Positions 17,101-22,609 of a stretch of DNA of 25,714 nucleotides are shown piece after piece (position 1 is the first letter of the stretch; each line of letters begins with the position of its first letter). The translations under genes were made by a program, and so were the position numbers. Source of the stretch: a virus; IMG/VR virus record IMGVR_UViG_3300021519_000064, positions 1-25,714 of that record, one strand, 5' to 3'. The notes under the pieces were generated by a model that was not told the DNA's origin, did not search any database, and worked only from the letters and a program-made list of their open reading frames with translations.

Positions 17101-18446
17101 AGTTTTTCCCTGCTGGCGCCAACGGCGAAGAAGCTGCTATGGCTTTTAGGAAAGCTGTTGGCGACGATGCCAAAGCTATTTCAACCATGCAGGATTACAT
17201 TTCGTGGTCTGCCCGGCGCGCTGCTGAACGCGAAGATGGGTCTCTTGACCCCAAAAAGTTTGCTACATGGCGCAAAACCCATGACAGCGCATTGCGCGCG
17301 TTTCCTGAGTTAGCAGGAAGATTTGATAACGCACTTGATGCGTCCAAGCGTATGGCGGAATTGGCTGTTGCTCGCAAAGGGGCGGTTGATGATTTTCAGC
17401 GTGGCGCTATAGGGCGTGTGCTGAAGGTTAGCGAGCCTGAAGACGTAGTAAAGACGGTTGGTTCCATATTCAACCAGACCAATGCCGTTGGGCAGATGAA
17501 GGCATTGGCTGACGCCACGGCTGGATCTCAATATGGGGGCATTAGCGATGGCCGCGCGGGATTGCGCCGGGCTATTGCTGAGTATGTCAACAACAAGTTC
17601 ATCAGCCCGGTTGAAAGTGCAACGTCTGGACAGGGCACAATCAAGTCTGCCAGCTTTCAAACGTTTTTGAAAAACAATGAAGCTGCTTTGACTGCAAAGG
17701 ATAAGGCAGGCCGGTCAATATTTTCTCCAAAAGAGCTGGAAGCTTGGAAGGCAATTGGAGAAGACTTAAATCGTGCAAACCGCTCTATTTCTGGGAATGC
17801 TTTGCCGGGACGTTCAACAACTGCTCAAGACATTTTGCCTTCGTTGAAGCAGGCAGAACAATCCAATCTGGGATTGCTTGCCAAAATGGCGATTGGAATG
17901 GGTGCTGGGTATGAAACACGGGGCACCATTGGTGCTGCTGGTGGCGTGTTGGGCGCTATTGGGAACCATATCATTGGCAATGCCAGAAACGCTGGTTTGA
18001 CCAAAGTTCAGGATATGGTTGTGGAAATCCTGCTTCATCCTGAGCTTGCATTGCCTGCTCTTGAACGGGTTTCCTCTTCATCTAAGCCAGCAGGCAATAC
18101 TTTAGCTGCGGCTTTTAAGAGGCTACCTGTTTATGGCCTAAATGGGGCTGGTGCTGGAAAACAAGAAGATGCGAATGATTATGCAAAAATATATGGCGAA
18201 AAAAATGACAATACGCCAGAACCTCGTCCGTTAACTATCCACGGCCCTGCTAATCGCTTTGCCGGTGGTCGCATAGGTCGCGCCTCTGGCGGCAAGGTCG
18301 CCCACAACATTCAGCCGCTTGTGAGCCGCCTCATGGGGCTTGCGGAGCAGGCCAAGAAGTCTACAGACAGTAGCACCAAGCCGTTGCTGGATGCCCCTGA
18401 CGCTAGTATCGTCAAGGCCCTCCGTGTCGCCAATCAAGCCATCTAG
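14127..18446 (+). CDS. Giant virion-type protein with DdrB/ParB-like domain
   Basis: The product is about 1439 aa from ATG 14127; a GTG at 14121 overlapping the previous stop is the alternative start. Residues 1-110 are Ala/Gly-rich and about 195-225 form a Gly-zipper-like hydrophobic stretch (GLGGGLAGGAVGALGVAG). Residues about 260-520 are helical. Residues about 550-895 match the DdrB-like ParB superfamily domain of phage polyvalent proteins: YQVVDAPDLITSH, ELQPRNRA, then GAPIIGPDNIVESGNGRTLA with the key Glu-Ser-Gly-Asn-Gly-Arg at 634-639. A second Gly-zipper hydrophobic stretch follows near 1255-1300, then GGRIGRASGGKV (about 1380), shared in style with the upstream giant, and a C-terminal helix ending ASIVKALRVANQAI. 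It is probably packaged and ejected; a DNA-binding or nucleotide-binding role is inferred from the ParB-like fold. Confidence 0.65.
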   Translation: MAGFEIDQDFLKAFGGAPEPSTTKPGSANDLKGAFAEGSQAAEPSLASGAVAPFVGFNKALMTLGKPVDWISSGISAVTGLPEAEAPFGGSESIRRGLSSIGADPTKMEPRSTVEKYLQAGGEGIGGAFTMGAVGPTLATKVAPYFPNLAKTIEMATAFRAPVGASRPAALAPVAEMAVPAFTGGMGAEAASDLVPESWKGIAGLGGGLAGGAVGALGVAGSKAIPTMARAGMDYFAPLTEGGRQRLAQEKVVAGMGSPLRTREILTEETPDLVPGSKPTLFQKTGDQATGQLERQAESLSPAPFIERRGEQNAARIEALNKAQPSGAPEELPNFLRSKLADIEEGTTKSLEGATARAAEETRLLGGTQTPEAYGQTLRQSTEDARKAARTARSDLYKAIDPDNKLNAITTPIREMADNVLGGMTEHDAPLSGEPKAIFELAQKMGDVLPFKNLDAFDKRITAAISAERRAVGESPILMRLSQLKGAVVNSIVNSAENQHNWEQAAVAAGKMAPEDTLASRMNAYAEKAGEAPVVTGKPTAFQADLENAPVYHPNGQINVKYQVVDAPDLITSHDKDFRLRSDYPQELQPRNRAAGPAQDQVNEIASKLQPERLGPSPEVNSGAPIIGPDNIVESGNGRTLAIQKAYDAGRGNEYRAWLESQGYDTTGMKQPMLVGRRLTDMTPDERVKFAQSANTPTGLGMGAVEQAASDARLLGDISAPISPGPLSSAANQDFVRAVMERLPASERRNFLNDKGELSSGGEKRLQAALSSSAYDDPAFIRRAFESTDNNIKGIADAMTSVAGPWSKMRQAAANGDIAPEHDITDNLMDAVRMVMRARDEGKPLGFYLKQSDMFNSPIEQMAKDIIMPNGEKVASSKAISASLRNYAEEAQKNLAGERLFGETLKPEEVLRTSLGKAEKEAIEPTIAAEAKPTRKNLEPNMTPEAVEASKAAKAAHAEYAKTYKQGTVNDVLRTTGFSGQYRTPNATVVGKFFPAGANGEEAAMAFRKAVGDDAKAISTMQDYISWSARRAAEREDGSLDPKKFATWRKTHDSALRAFPELAGRFDNALDASKRMAELAVARKGAVDDFQRGAIGRVLKVSEPEDVVKTVGSIFNQTNAVGQMKALADATAGSQYGGISDGRAGLRRAIAEYVNNKFISPVESATSGQGTIKSASFQTFLKNNEAALTAKDKAGRSIFSPKELEAWKAIGEDLNRANRSISGNALPGRSTTAQDILPSLKQAEQSNLGLLAKMAIGMGAGYETRGTIGAAGGVLGAIGNHIIGNARNAGLTKVQDMVVEILLHPELALPALERVSSSSKPAGNTLAAAFKRLPVYGLNGAGAGKQEDANDYAKIYGEKNDNTPEPRPLTIHGPANRFAGGRIGRASGGKVAHNIQPLVSRLMGLAEQAKKSTDSSTKPLLDAPDASIVKALRVANQAI

Positions 18447-18457
18447 GGATCATCGCT

Positions 18458-19138
18458 ATGGTTTCGACCTATACCACCAACAAGCGGATCGAGAAGCCGG
18501 GCAATAACGATTACATCGACACATGGAACGTCCCCGTCAACAACGACTGGGACATCATCGACCGGGCCTTTGGCGGCACCTTCACAGTGTCGTTGACCAA
18601 TACCAACGTCACCCTGACCCAGACCAATGTCCAAAACACCTGCATTCTGTTGCAGGGGGTGCTGACGGCTAACGTGACCGTCTACTTTCCTTCCGGCGTG
18701 TCTGGCTTCTACATCGTCAACAACAGCACCACGGGGGCATTTACCGTCACACTGCTTTCGGCTGGCGGCTCGCCCGGTCGCGGGGTAACGGCGGGACAGG
18801 GCTCTTATACGCTTGTTTGGTCCAACGGTAGCAACGTAGACCTTGCCACCAATGCGGCCCTGACGGCGGGTTCCGGCATTAGCATCGTTGGCAACACCGT
18901 CTCGATTGATGCCCCGCTTGCGCCTGTGTACGGGGGCACGGGGCAGGCAACGTATACCAATGGTCAGCTTCTGATTGGAAATAGCTTGTCGGGCGGCCTG
19001 ACGCCCAACACCCTGACGGCCGGTTCCAATATCACCATCACGAATGGCAACGGTACGATCACCATTGCCTCAACTGGCGGATCTGGTGGCCCCATTCCCA
19101 ATCCGTTTGGTGTCGCCTACATCATGGCTGGCGTCTAA
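18458..19138 (+). CDS. Tail fibre-like protein
   Basis: The 226-aa product has a short N-terminal anchor with NDYIDTWNVPVNNDWDIIDR, a form used by phage fibres to attach to the tail. Beta-rich Thr/Asn/Val repeats follow, then YGGTGQATYTNGQLLIGN, a fibre-shaft motif, and SNITITNGNGTITIAS. It ends in PNPFGVAYIMAGV. No enzymatic or obvious receptor-binding head is present, so it could be an adaptor for another fibre or a minimal trimeric fibre. It is the last late gene, and its final 69 bp lie under the opposite-strand gcrA-like gene. An AGGGAT site precedes the ATG. Confidence 0.65.
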   Translation: MVSTYTTNKRIEKPGNNDYIDTWNVPVNNDWDIIDRAFGGTFTVSLTNTNVTLTQTNVQNTCILLQGVLTANVTVYFPSGVSGFYIVNNSTTGAFTVTLLSAGGSPGRGVTAGQGSYTLVWSNGSNVDLATNAALTAGSGISIVGNTVSIDAPLAPVYGGTGQATYTNGQLLIGNSLSGGLTPNTLTAGSNITITNGNGTITIASTGGSGGPIPNPFGVAYIMAGV

Positions 19139-19579
19139 TTTGGGTTTCAGGATGTAGTAGCACAAAGCTTTGTGCTGGTTGCAGTATGCCGTGCTGGTTC
19201 TTGGTTCACCGCAATAGCGCGTGTTTTCGCCATTCACGGGCCCAAGGATGTAGCGGCATGATTTGGAAGTCAGCTCAAAAATTGTGATCCCGCCGTCCAA
19301 CTTGGGCGGCTCGGGTATTGGTGCGGGCGCAGGTTTATGTACCTTAATCTTAGGCTCAATTGGCCCTAGGTTTTTCACCATTGGCTTCACCTTTTCCTGC
19401 GGTTGCGCAATAGTAACTGCTTTATTCGCTATCCTGTGGAAAACTCGTCCTTTTTCCTTAAACCTGTGGATAACCCCCATAACCGTTCCACGAGTTATTC
19501 CACGAGCTTTGGCTATTTCACCGGAGGTTTTTCCGTTTTCCCACATTTCTGCAATTATTTCATTTCGTTCTTGCGTCAT
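19070..19579 (-). CDS. GcrA-family cell-cycle regulator homologue
   Basis: The 169-aa product has the GcrA arrangement. Residues 4-48 are a helix-turn-helix (IIAEMWENGKTSGEIAKARG, then ITRGTVMGVIHRF). A Pro/Lys linker follows, then a C-terminal motif at 98-141 with IFELTSKSCRYILG, YCGEP and AYCNQHKALCYY; C108, C123, C133 and H136 match the conserved Cys/His of the family. In alphaproteobacteria GcrA binds GANTC sites methylated by CcrM and brings RNA polymerase to cell-cycle promoters. The last 25 or so residues (from KLDASHD) go beyond the usual end and overlap the tail-fibre gene on the other strand. The start at 19579 overlaps the upstream DUF551-like gene by 20 bp. It is last in the early operon. 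Confidence 0.85.
   Translation of the reverse strand: MTQERNEIIAEMWENGKTSGEIAKARGITRGTVMGVIHRFKEKGRVFHRIANKAVTIAQPQEKVKPMVKNLGPIEPKIKVHKPAPAPIPEPPKLDGGITIFELTSKSCRYILGPVNGENTRYCGEPRTSTAYCNQHKALCYYILKPKLDASHDVGDTKRIGNGATRSAS
19159..19176. other. Perfect 18-bp palindrome near the convergent gene ends
   Basis: AGCACAAAGCTTTGTGCT is fully self-complementary and starts 21 bp after the tail-fibre stop, inside the gcrA-like gene. As RNA it can form a 7-bp stem with an AGCU loop from either strand. No T-run follows on either strand, so it is not a classical terminator. It may be an operator, or a weak stem that slows or protects the 3' ends of the converging transcripts. Confidence 0.5.
19435..19473 (-). 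promoter_or_regulatory. Two DnaA-box-like sites inside the gcrA-like gene
   Basis: On the - strand, TTATCCACA (19473-19465) is a perfect DnaA box and TTTTCCACA (19443-19435) fits the TTWTNCACA form. Their starts are 30 bp apart, about three helical turns, and both are followed by GG. They encode VIHR and VFHR in the GcrA DNA-binding domain. Another perfect box at 1381-1389 shows that single copies also occur elsewhere, so function is uncertain. Confidence 0.4.
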
Positions 19580-19769
19580 TTCTCTTTTTTTCCTTTTGTG
19601 GCGGATCGGGCAGCAACATCCAATGGGTTGGTTGCGGATTTAAGGCTCCATCAGTGCCTGTATCCCATTTGCCGCAGCAAAAAAACACTATCTCTACCCA
19701 CCGCCCGTTCCAGCTCAAGATCCAGCTTCCGTCTTGGGGGGCCGTTTCCATTGTTTGCCATTCGGTCAT
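19560..19769 (-). CDS. DUF551-like small protein
   Basis: The 69-aa product starts at ATG 19769, with GAGAGGG just upstream, and has the DUF551 signature: TEWQTMETAPQDGSWIL at the start and PTHWMLLPDPPQ near the end. The family is widespread in phages and its function is unknown. The Trp-Gln-x-x-Glu-Thr-Ala-Pro and Thr-His-Trp-Met pieces also occur in the 118-aa protein at 22593-22949, so this genome has two copies. The gene follows a hairpin terminator and overlaps the gcrA-like start by 20 bp. Confidence 0.7.
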   Translation of the reverse strand: MTEWQTMETAPQDGSWILSWNGRWVEIVFFCCGKWDTGTDGALNPQPTHWMLLPDPPQKEKKRNDARTK

Positions 19770-19791
19770 GTCGCGCCCTCTCAAGTAAAAT

Positions 19792-19817
19792 GCAGATGGG
19801 GCCGTAGTCCCATCTGC
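19792..19817 (-). terminator. Rho-independent-type hairpin, possibly bidirectional
   Basis: A perfect 9-bp stem (GCAGATGGG with CCCATCTGC) encloses an 8-base loop in the gap between the genes ending at 19833 and starting at 19769. On the - strand it is followed by ATTTTACTT and on the + strand by TTGTTTT. Reading along the early operon, it would reduce transcription of the last two genes (DUF551-like and gcrA-like). From the other side it could stop late transcripts that run past the fibre gene. Confidence 0.6.
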
Positions 19818-19832
19818 TTGTTTTAACCCACC

Positions 19833-20165
19833 TCACACCCCGTTGTCGGTTGGAGCATCCGCAACGGAATTTCGCGCCATTTCGGCAATCTCGCGCTCCA
19901 GCATATTGGCTGTCGCGAACATTCCCGCGAAGGCAAAATAATTGATGCCGTCAACATACGAGTCCAGATTGCACCTATCGCCTTCAAGCCTTCCCAGTTT
20001 GCAGGCGTGCATGATCATGGCGATGTCGTATGGAGTGATCGACTTGTTGAGCAACAATGTGGCGATCTTTGCCTGTCGCTCCAGTGTCTCCTTCATGTCG
20101 CCATACTGGCTGGCGCGGTCATGAAACACTTCGATAGTCCGTGTCATTACCTCTTGATATTCCAT
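19833..20165 (-). CDS. DUF6378-like protein
   Basis: The 110-aa product reads HDRASQYGDMKETLERQAKI at about residues 14-33, then SITPYDIAMIMHACKLGRLEG and DSYVDGINYFAFA. This is the pattern of DUF6378, a helical phage family that resembles MazG/dUTPase-like all-alpha nucleotide hydrolases in layout (Glu/Asp on paired helices). No reaction is proven for the family. The start at 20165 has AAGGGG 6 bp upstream. The in-frame ATG at 20195 lacks such a site, and longer readings of the frame run over the upstream gene. A hairpin terminator follows the stop. Confidence 0.7.
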   Translation of the reverse strand: MEYQEVMTRTIEVFHDRASQYGDMKETLERQAKIATLLLNKSITPYDIAMIMHACKLGRLEGDRCNLDSYVDGINYFAFAGMFATANMLEREIAEMARNSVADAPTDNGV

Positions 20166-20181
20166 TGTAGACCCCTTTTCC

Positions 20182-20412
20182 TTATTGTTTGTCATCGTAG
20201 ATGCGGACTTTTCCGACGTAGTGCTGGTTGATGAGTAGTTTTCCTCCGTTTTGTAATTCTCCGTTTTCGCGTTTCCATTCTGTGACCATGATGAAATCTT
20301 CTTGGTGCAGAACGTTCTGAAACTCCTCCAGTGTTTTTGCAGGGTAATCTCCGATGATTTGATGAGACATACCGTTTCTAGTTGGTACATTCAGTGTGAT
20401 GAAAAACTTCAT
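20182..20412 (-). CDS. Small conserved phage protein, paralogue of the 91-aa protein at 23567-23842
   Basis: The 76-aa product begins MKFFITLNVPTRNGMSHQII, contains LEEFQNVLHQEDFIMVTEW and ends INQHYVGKVRIYDDKQ. These three blocks align with the 91-aa gene at 23567-23842, so the two are paralogues of one alphabeta family with an MKF(L/F)ITxNxP start and a YVGKV end. The function is unknown. I use ATG 20412, which has CAGGGA upstream; an in-frame GTG at 20436 lies inside the previous gene. Small size and dense packing point to an early host-interaction protein, but nothing specific is visible. Confidence 0.6.
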   Translation of the reverse strand: MKFFITLNVPTRNGMSHQIIGDYPAKTLEEFQNVLHQEDFIMVTEWKRENGELQNGGKLLINQHYVGKVRIYDDKQ

Positions 20413-20426
20413 GTTGATCCCTGATG

Positions 20427-20669
20427 CTAGTTCCACAATTTCTTTTCTTCTTCCATATGCTTTACTTTCAATCCAATCAATTCCTTCATCTGGGTTTGAG
20501 CCAATTTTGTTGCCTCATCAATATCCTTTTGCGCAATATTCTCGGTTATGAATTCGCAAAGCGCCACCAATATTGCCATTGTTCCGTTTGAAGGACGGCC
20601 AAGTTTGTCAGCCAGCGCGAAAATAATATCCGATACCGCAAGGATTTTTTCGGATTTAGGGTCTAACAT
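20427..20669 (-). CDS. Small helical protein, unrecognised
   Basis: The 80-aa product (MLDPKSEKILAVSDIIFALADKL at the start, ending MEEEKKLWN) is predicted all-helical, with an acidic/basic mix and a charged C-terminal helix. It has no Cys, membrane segment or recognised motif. It overlaps the upstream 61-aa gene by 14 bp and ends 14 bp before the next start. Its place in an early operon of many tiny proteins suggests a regulatory or host-takeover role, but there is no direct evidence. Confidence 0.55.
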   Translation of the reverse strand: MLDPKSEKILAVSDIIFALADKLGRPSNGTMAILVALCEFITENIAQKDIDEATKLAQTQMKELIGLKVKHMEEEKKLWN

Positions 20670-20841
20670 AGGTTGCTCCTCTCATGAGCAGATGGTCTAA
20701 AGCTGATTGATTGGGTTCACTTTTTGGACGCTTTAACTCTATGATTTTCGCCTCAAGCTTATTGATCCTGTTTTCCATTCGGCGAATATCTGCTGCATAT
20801 TGCGCCATGCGGTCTTGCAGCACAAGGGCAAAAGTTTCCAT
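20656..20841 (-). CDS. Small coiled-coil protein
   Basis: The 61-aa product starts at ATG 20841 behind a strong GGGAGGATAAA site. METFALVLQDRMAQYAADIRR is followed by MENRINKLEAKIIELK, a clear heptad pattern, and a short tail ending RGATYVRP. The RINKLEA heptads resemble the RIExLEAAL segments of three other small proteins in this operon. It may oligomerise with them, but no partner can be read. It overlaps the 80-aa gene downstream by 14 bp. Confidence 0.6.
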   Translation of the reverse strand: METFALVLQDRMAQYAADIRRMENRINKLEAKIIELKRPKSEPNQSALDHLLMRGATYVRP

Positions 20842-20842
20842 T

Positions 20843-20941
20843 TTATCCTCCCACCACAACACAGATGGTGAAGATTGCCGCGATGGCTATGCCAGTGGCG
20901 ACAATATTGGCGGCTTCATATGCTAGATCCAAGGCTTTCAT
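20843..20941 (-). CDS. 32-aa single-span membrane microprotein
   Basis: ATG 20941 to TAA 20843 encodes 32 residues: a short MKALDLAYEAA start, then IVATGIAIAAIFTICVVVGG, one hydrophobic helix. A good GGAGATACCTG site precedes the ATG. The start lies 26 bp inside the end of the DnaA-like gene, and the stop comes one base before the next start codon, so the frame fills exactly what would otherwise be a gap. Function is unknown; candidates are a membrane stress toxin, a superinfection-exclusion peptide or a membrane anchor for a neighbour. Confidence 0.55.
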   Translation of the reverse strand: MKALDLAYEAANIVATGIAIAAIFTICVVVGG

Positions 20942-21419
20942 CAGGTATCTCCTTTTTGATGCAATCACTATGCACCGCAATTTGTTTAGGAACCGTTAAC
21001 AGCGGCAAATTATATCGCTTTGCATGTTGGCGAACGGCATGGAGGATTGTTGTGTGGTCCCGCCTACCCAGTATTATCCCCACCATAGGCAGGGAAAGGT
21101 TGAGCCTTTTCTTGATTTCGTATGCAGCTTCCTGACGGGCCTTTGTGTATTTCCATTTCCGACTTTGCCCCGTTATGTCTTTCGCCGTCATCTCATGCTT
21201 GATAGCAATTTCCTTCAAAATGGCCTGCGCAGGCGTCAAGGGGATAAACAAGCGCGGCATCTTTGGCTTTTCAGGTTCTGGTTCAAGCTCAGGCTCAGGC
21301 TCAGGCTCAGGGGCCAGTAGCATAACCGGCTGAATGATGATTGGTTTCTGCGGGGGCGTGTATCTCAAACGCTCCCGGACGGCCTTATAGTGCGCTTGCA
21401 TTTCTTCAATCGTTTGCAT
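20916..21419 (-). CDS. DnaA domain IV-like DNA-binding protein
   Basis: The 167-aa product carries the DNA-binding end of the replication initiator DnaA without its AAA+ ATPase. Residues about 62-137 read TPAQAILKEIAIKHEMTAKD, ITGQSRKWKYTKARQEA and LSLPMVGIILG, then the signature RRDHTTILHAVRQHAKRY (119-136). In DnaA this signature contacts the DnaA box. Upstream lies a charged N-terminal helix and a Pro-Glu spacer at 37-51 (PEPEPEPELEPEPEK). A stand-alone domain IV could occupy DnaA boxes at the host origin, or boxes on the phage, without ATP-driven assembly. It overlaps neighbours on both sides (14 bp and 26 bp). GGAGGAAAAAA precedes the ATG. Confidence 0.82.
   Translation of the reverse strand: MQTIEEMQAHYKAVRERLRYTPPQKPIIIQPVMLLAPEPEPEPELEPEPEKPKMPRLFIPLTPAQAILKEIAIKHEMTAKDITGQSRKWKYTKARQEAAYEIKKRLNLSLPMVGIILGRRDHTTILHAVRQHAKRYNLPLLTVPKQIAVHSDCIKKEIPDESLGSSI
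21287..21310. repeat. Hexanucleotide tandem repeat GCTCAG x4
   Basis: Four perfect GCTCAG units lie in the DnaA-like gene, with degenerate copies on the 5' side. They encode the Pro-Glu spacer between the N-terminal helix and the DNA-binding domain. Gain or loss of a unit keeps the frame and would change spacer length by two residues, so the site is a likely length-variable locus. Confidence 0.85.
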
Positions 21420-21612
21420 TTTTTTCCTCCAACAACTTTCTTGCTTTCCCGCATTCTTCCACTGCCGCCCAGCAATCGCAAGTGCTGGACAATTTATGTA
21501 GCGCCGCCTCTAGCTCTTCAATACGGTCCGCCGCTCGGTTTAACTCTGATTTGAGCGGATCGTAGAAGGTGGCCTTGGCGGACTCTCGTAGCTCCTGTGC
21601 TAAGTCAGTCAT
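21406..21612 (-). CDS. Small coiled-coil protein of the RIExLEAAL group
   Basis: The 68-aa product starts MTDLAQELRESAK, followed by ADRIEELEAALHKLSS and a C-terminal WAAVEECGKARKLLEEKNAND. The heptad block and the KARKLLEEK ending align with the 102-aa protein at 21970-22278, and the start resembles MSDLVQELRDRIE of the winged-helix protein at 22942-23325. It is predicted to be almost wholly helical. GGGAG precedes the ATG. It overlaps the upstream gene by 8 bp and the DnaA-like gene by 14 bp. Function is unknown. Confidence 0.6.
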   Translation of the reverse strand: MTDLAQELRESAKATFYDPLKSELNRAADRIEELEAALHKLSSTCDCWAAVEECGKARKLLEEKNAND

Positions 21613-21805
21613 TTAGCTCCCTTCCCATCGTTGGATTGTTGCGGCCCCGCACTTTGGTGTTAGGCCAAACCCAAACCTCCCCGGTGTCGTCCTGTATGCA
21701 GACCCACAGAAGATGATGCTCGTCGCCATTGTCGATCAGGAAGTGGCATAGGGCCTTGCCCAGCGGTGTAGTGAGGGGCATGGTAGGGTTAAGTTGAAGG
21801 ATCAT
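21605..21805 (-). CDS. Conserved small phage protein, unrecognised function
   Basis: The 66-aa product starts at ATG 21805 behind GGAGGTGGGAA, one of the strongest ribosome-binding sites here. It reads MPLTTPLGKALCHFLIDNG, then HHLLWVCIQDDTGEVWVWPN and NPTMGRE. I associate this pattern (a TPxGKAL helix, LWVC strand, DDTGE turn and NxTxGRE end) with a small family frequent in alphaproteobacterial phages and prophages, with no known function. It is probably a compact alphabeta domain. The gene overlaps its upstream neighbour by 17 bp. Confidence 0.6.
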   Translation of the reverse strand: MILQLNPTMPLTTPLGKALCHFLIDNGDEHHLLWVCIQDDTGEVWVWPNTKVRGRNNPTMGRELND

Positions 21806-21977
21806 TTCCCACCTCCAAAACATGTTTAATTAGTAAAACTTTTGCAGTTGGGTGGATTTCTTTCCAATATTCTGCAATTGCTTTTGCATCTTTTTTATCA
21901 AGATACCATCCATCCCAAACCGCGTTCCTTGAATTTCGGTGATGTAGCAGAATGCCCCACTCAAGTTTTTTACTCAT
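21789..21977 (-). CDS. Small alphabeta protein, unrecognised
   Basis: The 62-aa product starts MSKKLEWGILLHHRNSRN at ATG 21977, with GAGGGGAAAG directly upstream; longer readings of the frame run through the previous gene without such a site. WDGWYLDKKDAKAIAEYWKE and PTAKVLLIKHVLE follow, giving a strand-helix-strand outline with a conserved-looking Trp cluster. This resembles small host-interaction proteins, but no family is recognised. It overlaps both neighbours (8 bp and 17 bp). Confidence 0.55.
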   Translation of the reverse strand: MSKKLEWGILLHHRNSRNAVWDGWYLDKKDAKAIAEYWKEIHPTAKVLLIKHVLEVGNDPST

Positions 21978-22278
21978 CTTTCCCCTCCAGTGCTTTGCGG
22001 GCTTCCATGATTGTCTTCCAACAGCACCATGCTTCATAGGCATCTCCACCGTTGTAATGCATCAAAGCTTTCTCGTGCGTTGATGTATGCGGCGGTGGGC
22101 CAACCCCAATGAGAAGGGCAACATGATTTCCCCCAATCATAACCTTTTGCAGCGCCGCCTCCAGCTTCTCGATGCGGTCGGCGGCGGCAACTGCACGATT
22201 GATGTAGTCATCCTGCATTGCATCCCATTCTCGGCGCGTCGTTGCTCGTTGGATGCAGATTTTTAAGGGCTCGCTCAT
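21970..22278 (-). CDS. Small coiled-coil protein of the RIExLEAAL group, longer member
   Basis: The 102-aa product starts at ATG 22278, which overlaps the stop of the membrane microprotein gene (ATGA). It reads MSEPLKICIQRATTRREWD, then AAADRIEKLEAALQKV, a loop rich in His/Pro/Gly, and finally CWKTIMEARKALEGKDE. The heptad block and the ARKALEGK ending match the 68-aa gene at 21406-21612. The loop insertion of about 35 residues is the main difference between them. It is predicted helical and probably self-associates; function is unknown. Confidence 0.6.
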   Translation of the reverse strand: MSEPLKICIQRATTRREWDAMQDDYINRAVAAADRIEKLEAALQKVMIGGNHVALLIGVGPPPHTSTHEKALMHYNGGDAYEAWCCWKTIMEARKALEGKDE

Positions 22279-22376
22279 GGCATCCTCACCATTGTCACCA
22301 GCACCCAAGCGAAGATCCCCATAATAACAACCCCCGCCAACGGGTCCATGATCGCCTTTATCATTTCAGGTGTCAT
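22275..22376 (-). CDS. 33-aa single-span membrane microprotein
   Basis: ATG 22376 to TGA 22275 encodes MTPEMIKAIMDPLAGVVIMG and then IFAWVLVTMVRMP, with one hydrophobic helix from about residue 13 to 30. It starts one base after the stop of the zinc-ribbon gene, has GGGAGA upstream, and overlaps the next start by four bases (ATGA), so it sits exactly in register with its neighbours. Like the 32-aa frame at 20843-20941 it is too short for usual gene finding. Two such peptides in one operon suggest a membrane-directed early function; the partner is unknown. Confidence 0.55.
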   Translation of the reverse strand: MTPEMIKAIMDPLAGVVIMGIFAWVLVTMVRMP

Positions 22377-22377
22377 G

Positions 22378-22596
22378 TTAAATTTCTCCCGTTTTTTTAA
22401 CACTTTCTGCGGATGTGTTTAGTTTATCGACAGGTGCAGGGTCGCAGTAGATTTGATTAGGGCCTGCGGCACACTTGGGGCAGTGTGCGTTTCTTATTAT
22501 CTTGTCTACGGCATCAAACGGCATGGGAACATAGAAGCCTGTCCACTCATGCTTGCACTCGCCGCAGTGGACGATGAAGGGGGTTTTGTCAGTCAT
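22378..22596 (-). CDS. Small zinc-ribbon protein
   Basis: The 72-aa product has two Cys pairs: CGEC at about residues 11-14 in VHCGECKHEWTGFYVP, and CPKC at about 39-42 in RNAHCPKCAAGPNQIYC. They lie 24 residues apart and form a zinc ribbon. A Thr/Ser/Lys-rich tail follows. Such ribbons bind nucleic acid or proteins in many phages; the target is unknown. Its start overlaps the previous gene (ATGA), and its ribosome-binding site belongs to a 21-bp repeat also used before the 118-aa gene. Confidence 0.65.
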   Translation of the reverse strand: MTDKTPFIVHCGECKHEWTGFYVPMPFDAVDKIIRNAHCPKCAAGPNQIYCDPAPVDKLNTSAESVKKTGEI

Positions 22597-22609
22597 TTTT
22601 CATCTCCAT
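22589..22609 (-). repeat. 21-bp gene-junction repeat, copy 1
   Basis: This segment holds the GGAGAT ribosome-binding site, the start codon of the zinc-ribbon gene and the stop of the gene before it. It is identical over 21 bases to 22942-22962, which does the same job at another junction. The upstream genes read it in different frames, so conservation at the DNA level is not explained by protein sequence. Confidence 0.8.

Noticed and set aside
20166-20390. Longer N terminus for the DUF6378-like protein
   Set aside because: The extra residues run over the upstream gene, are Ser/Thr/Lys shadow sequence, and only ATG 20165 has a ribosome-binding site.
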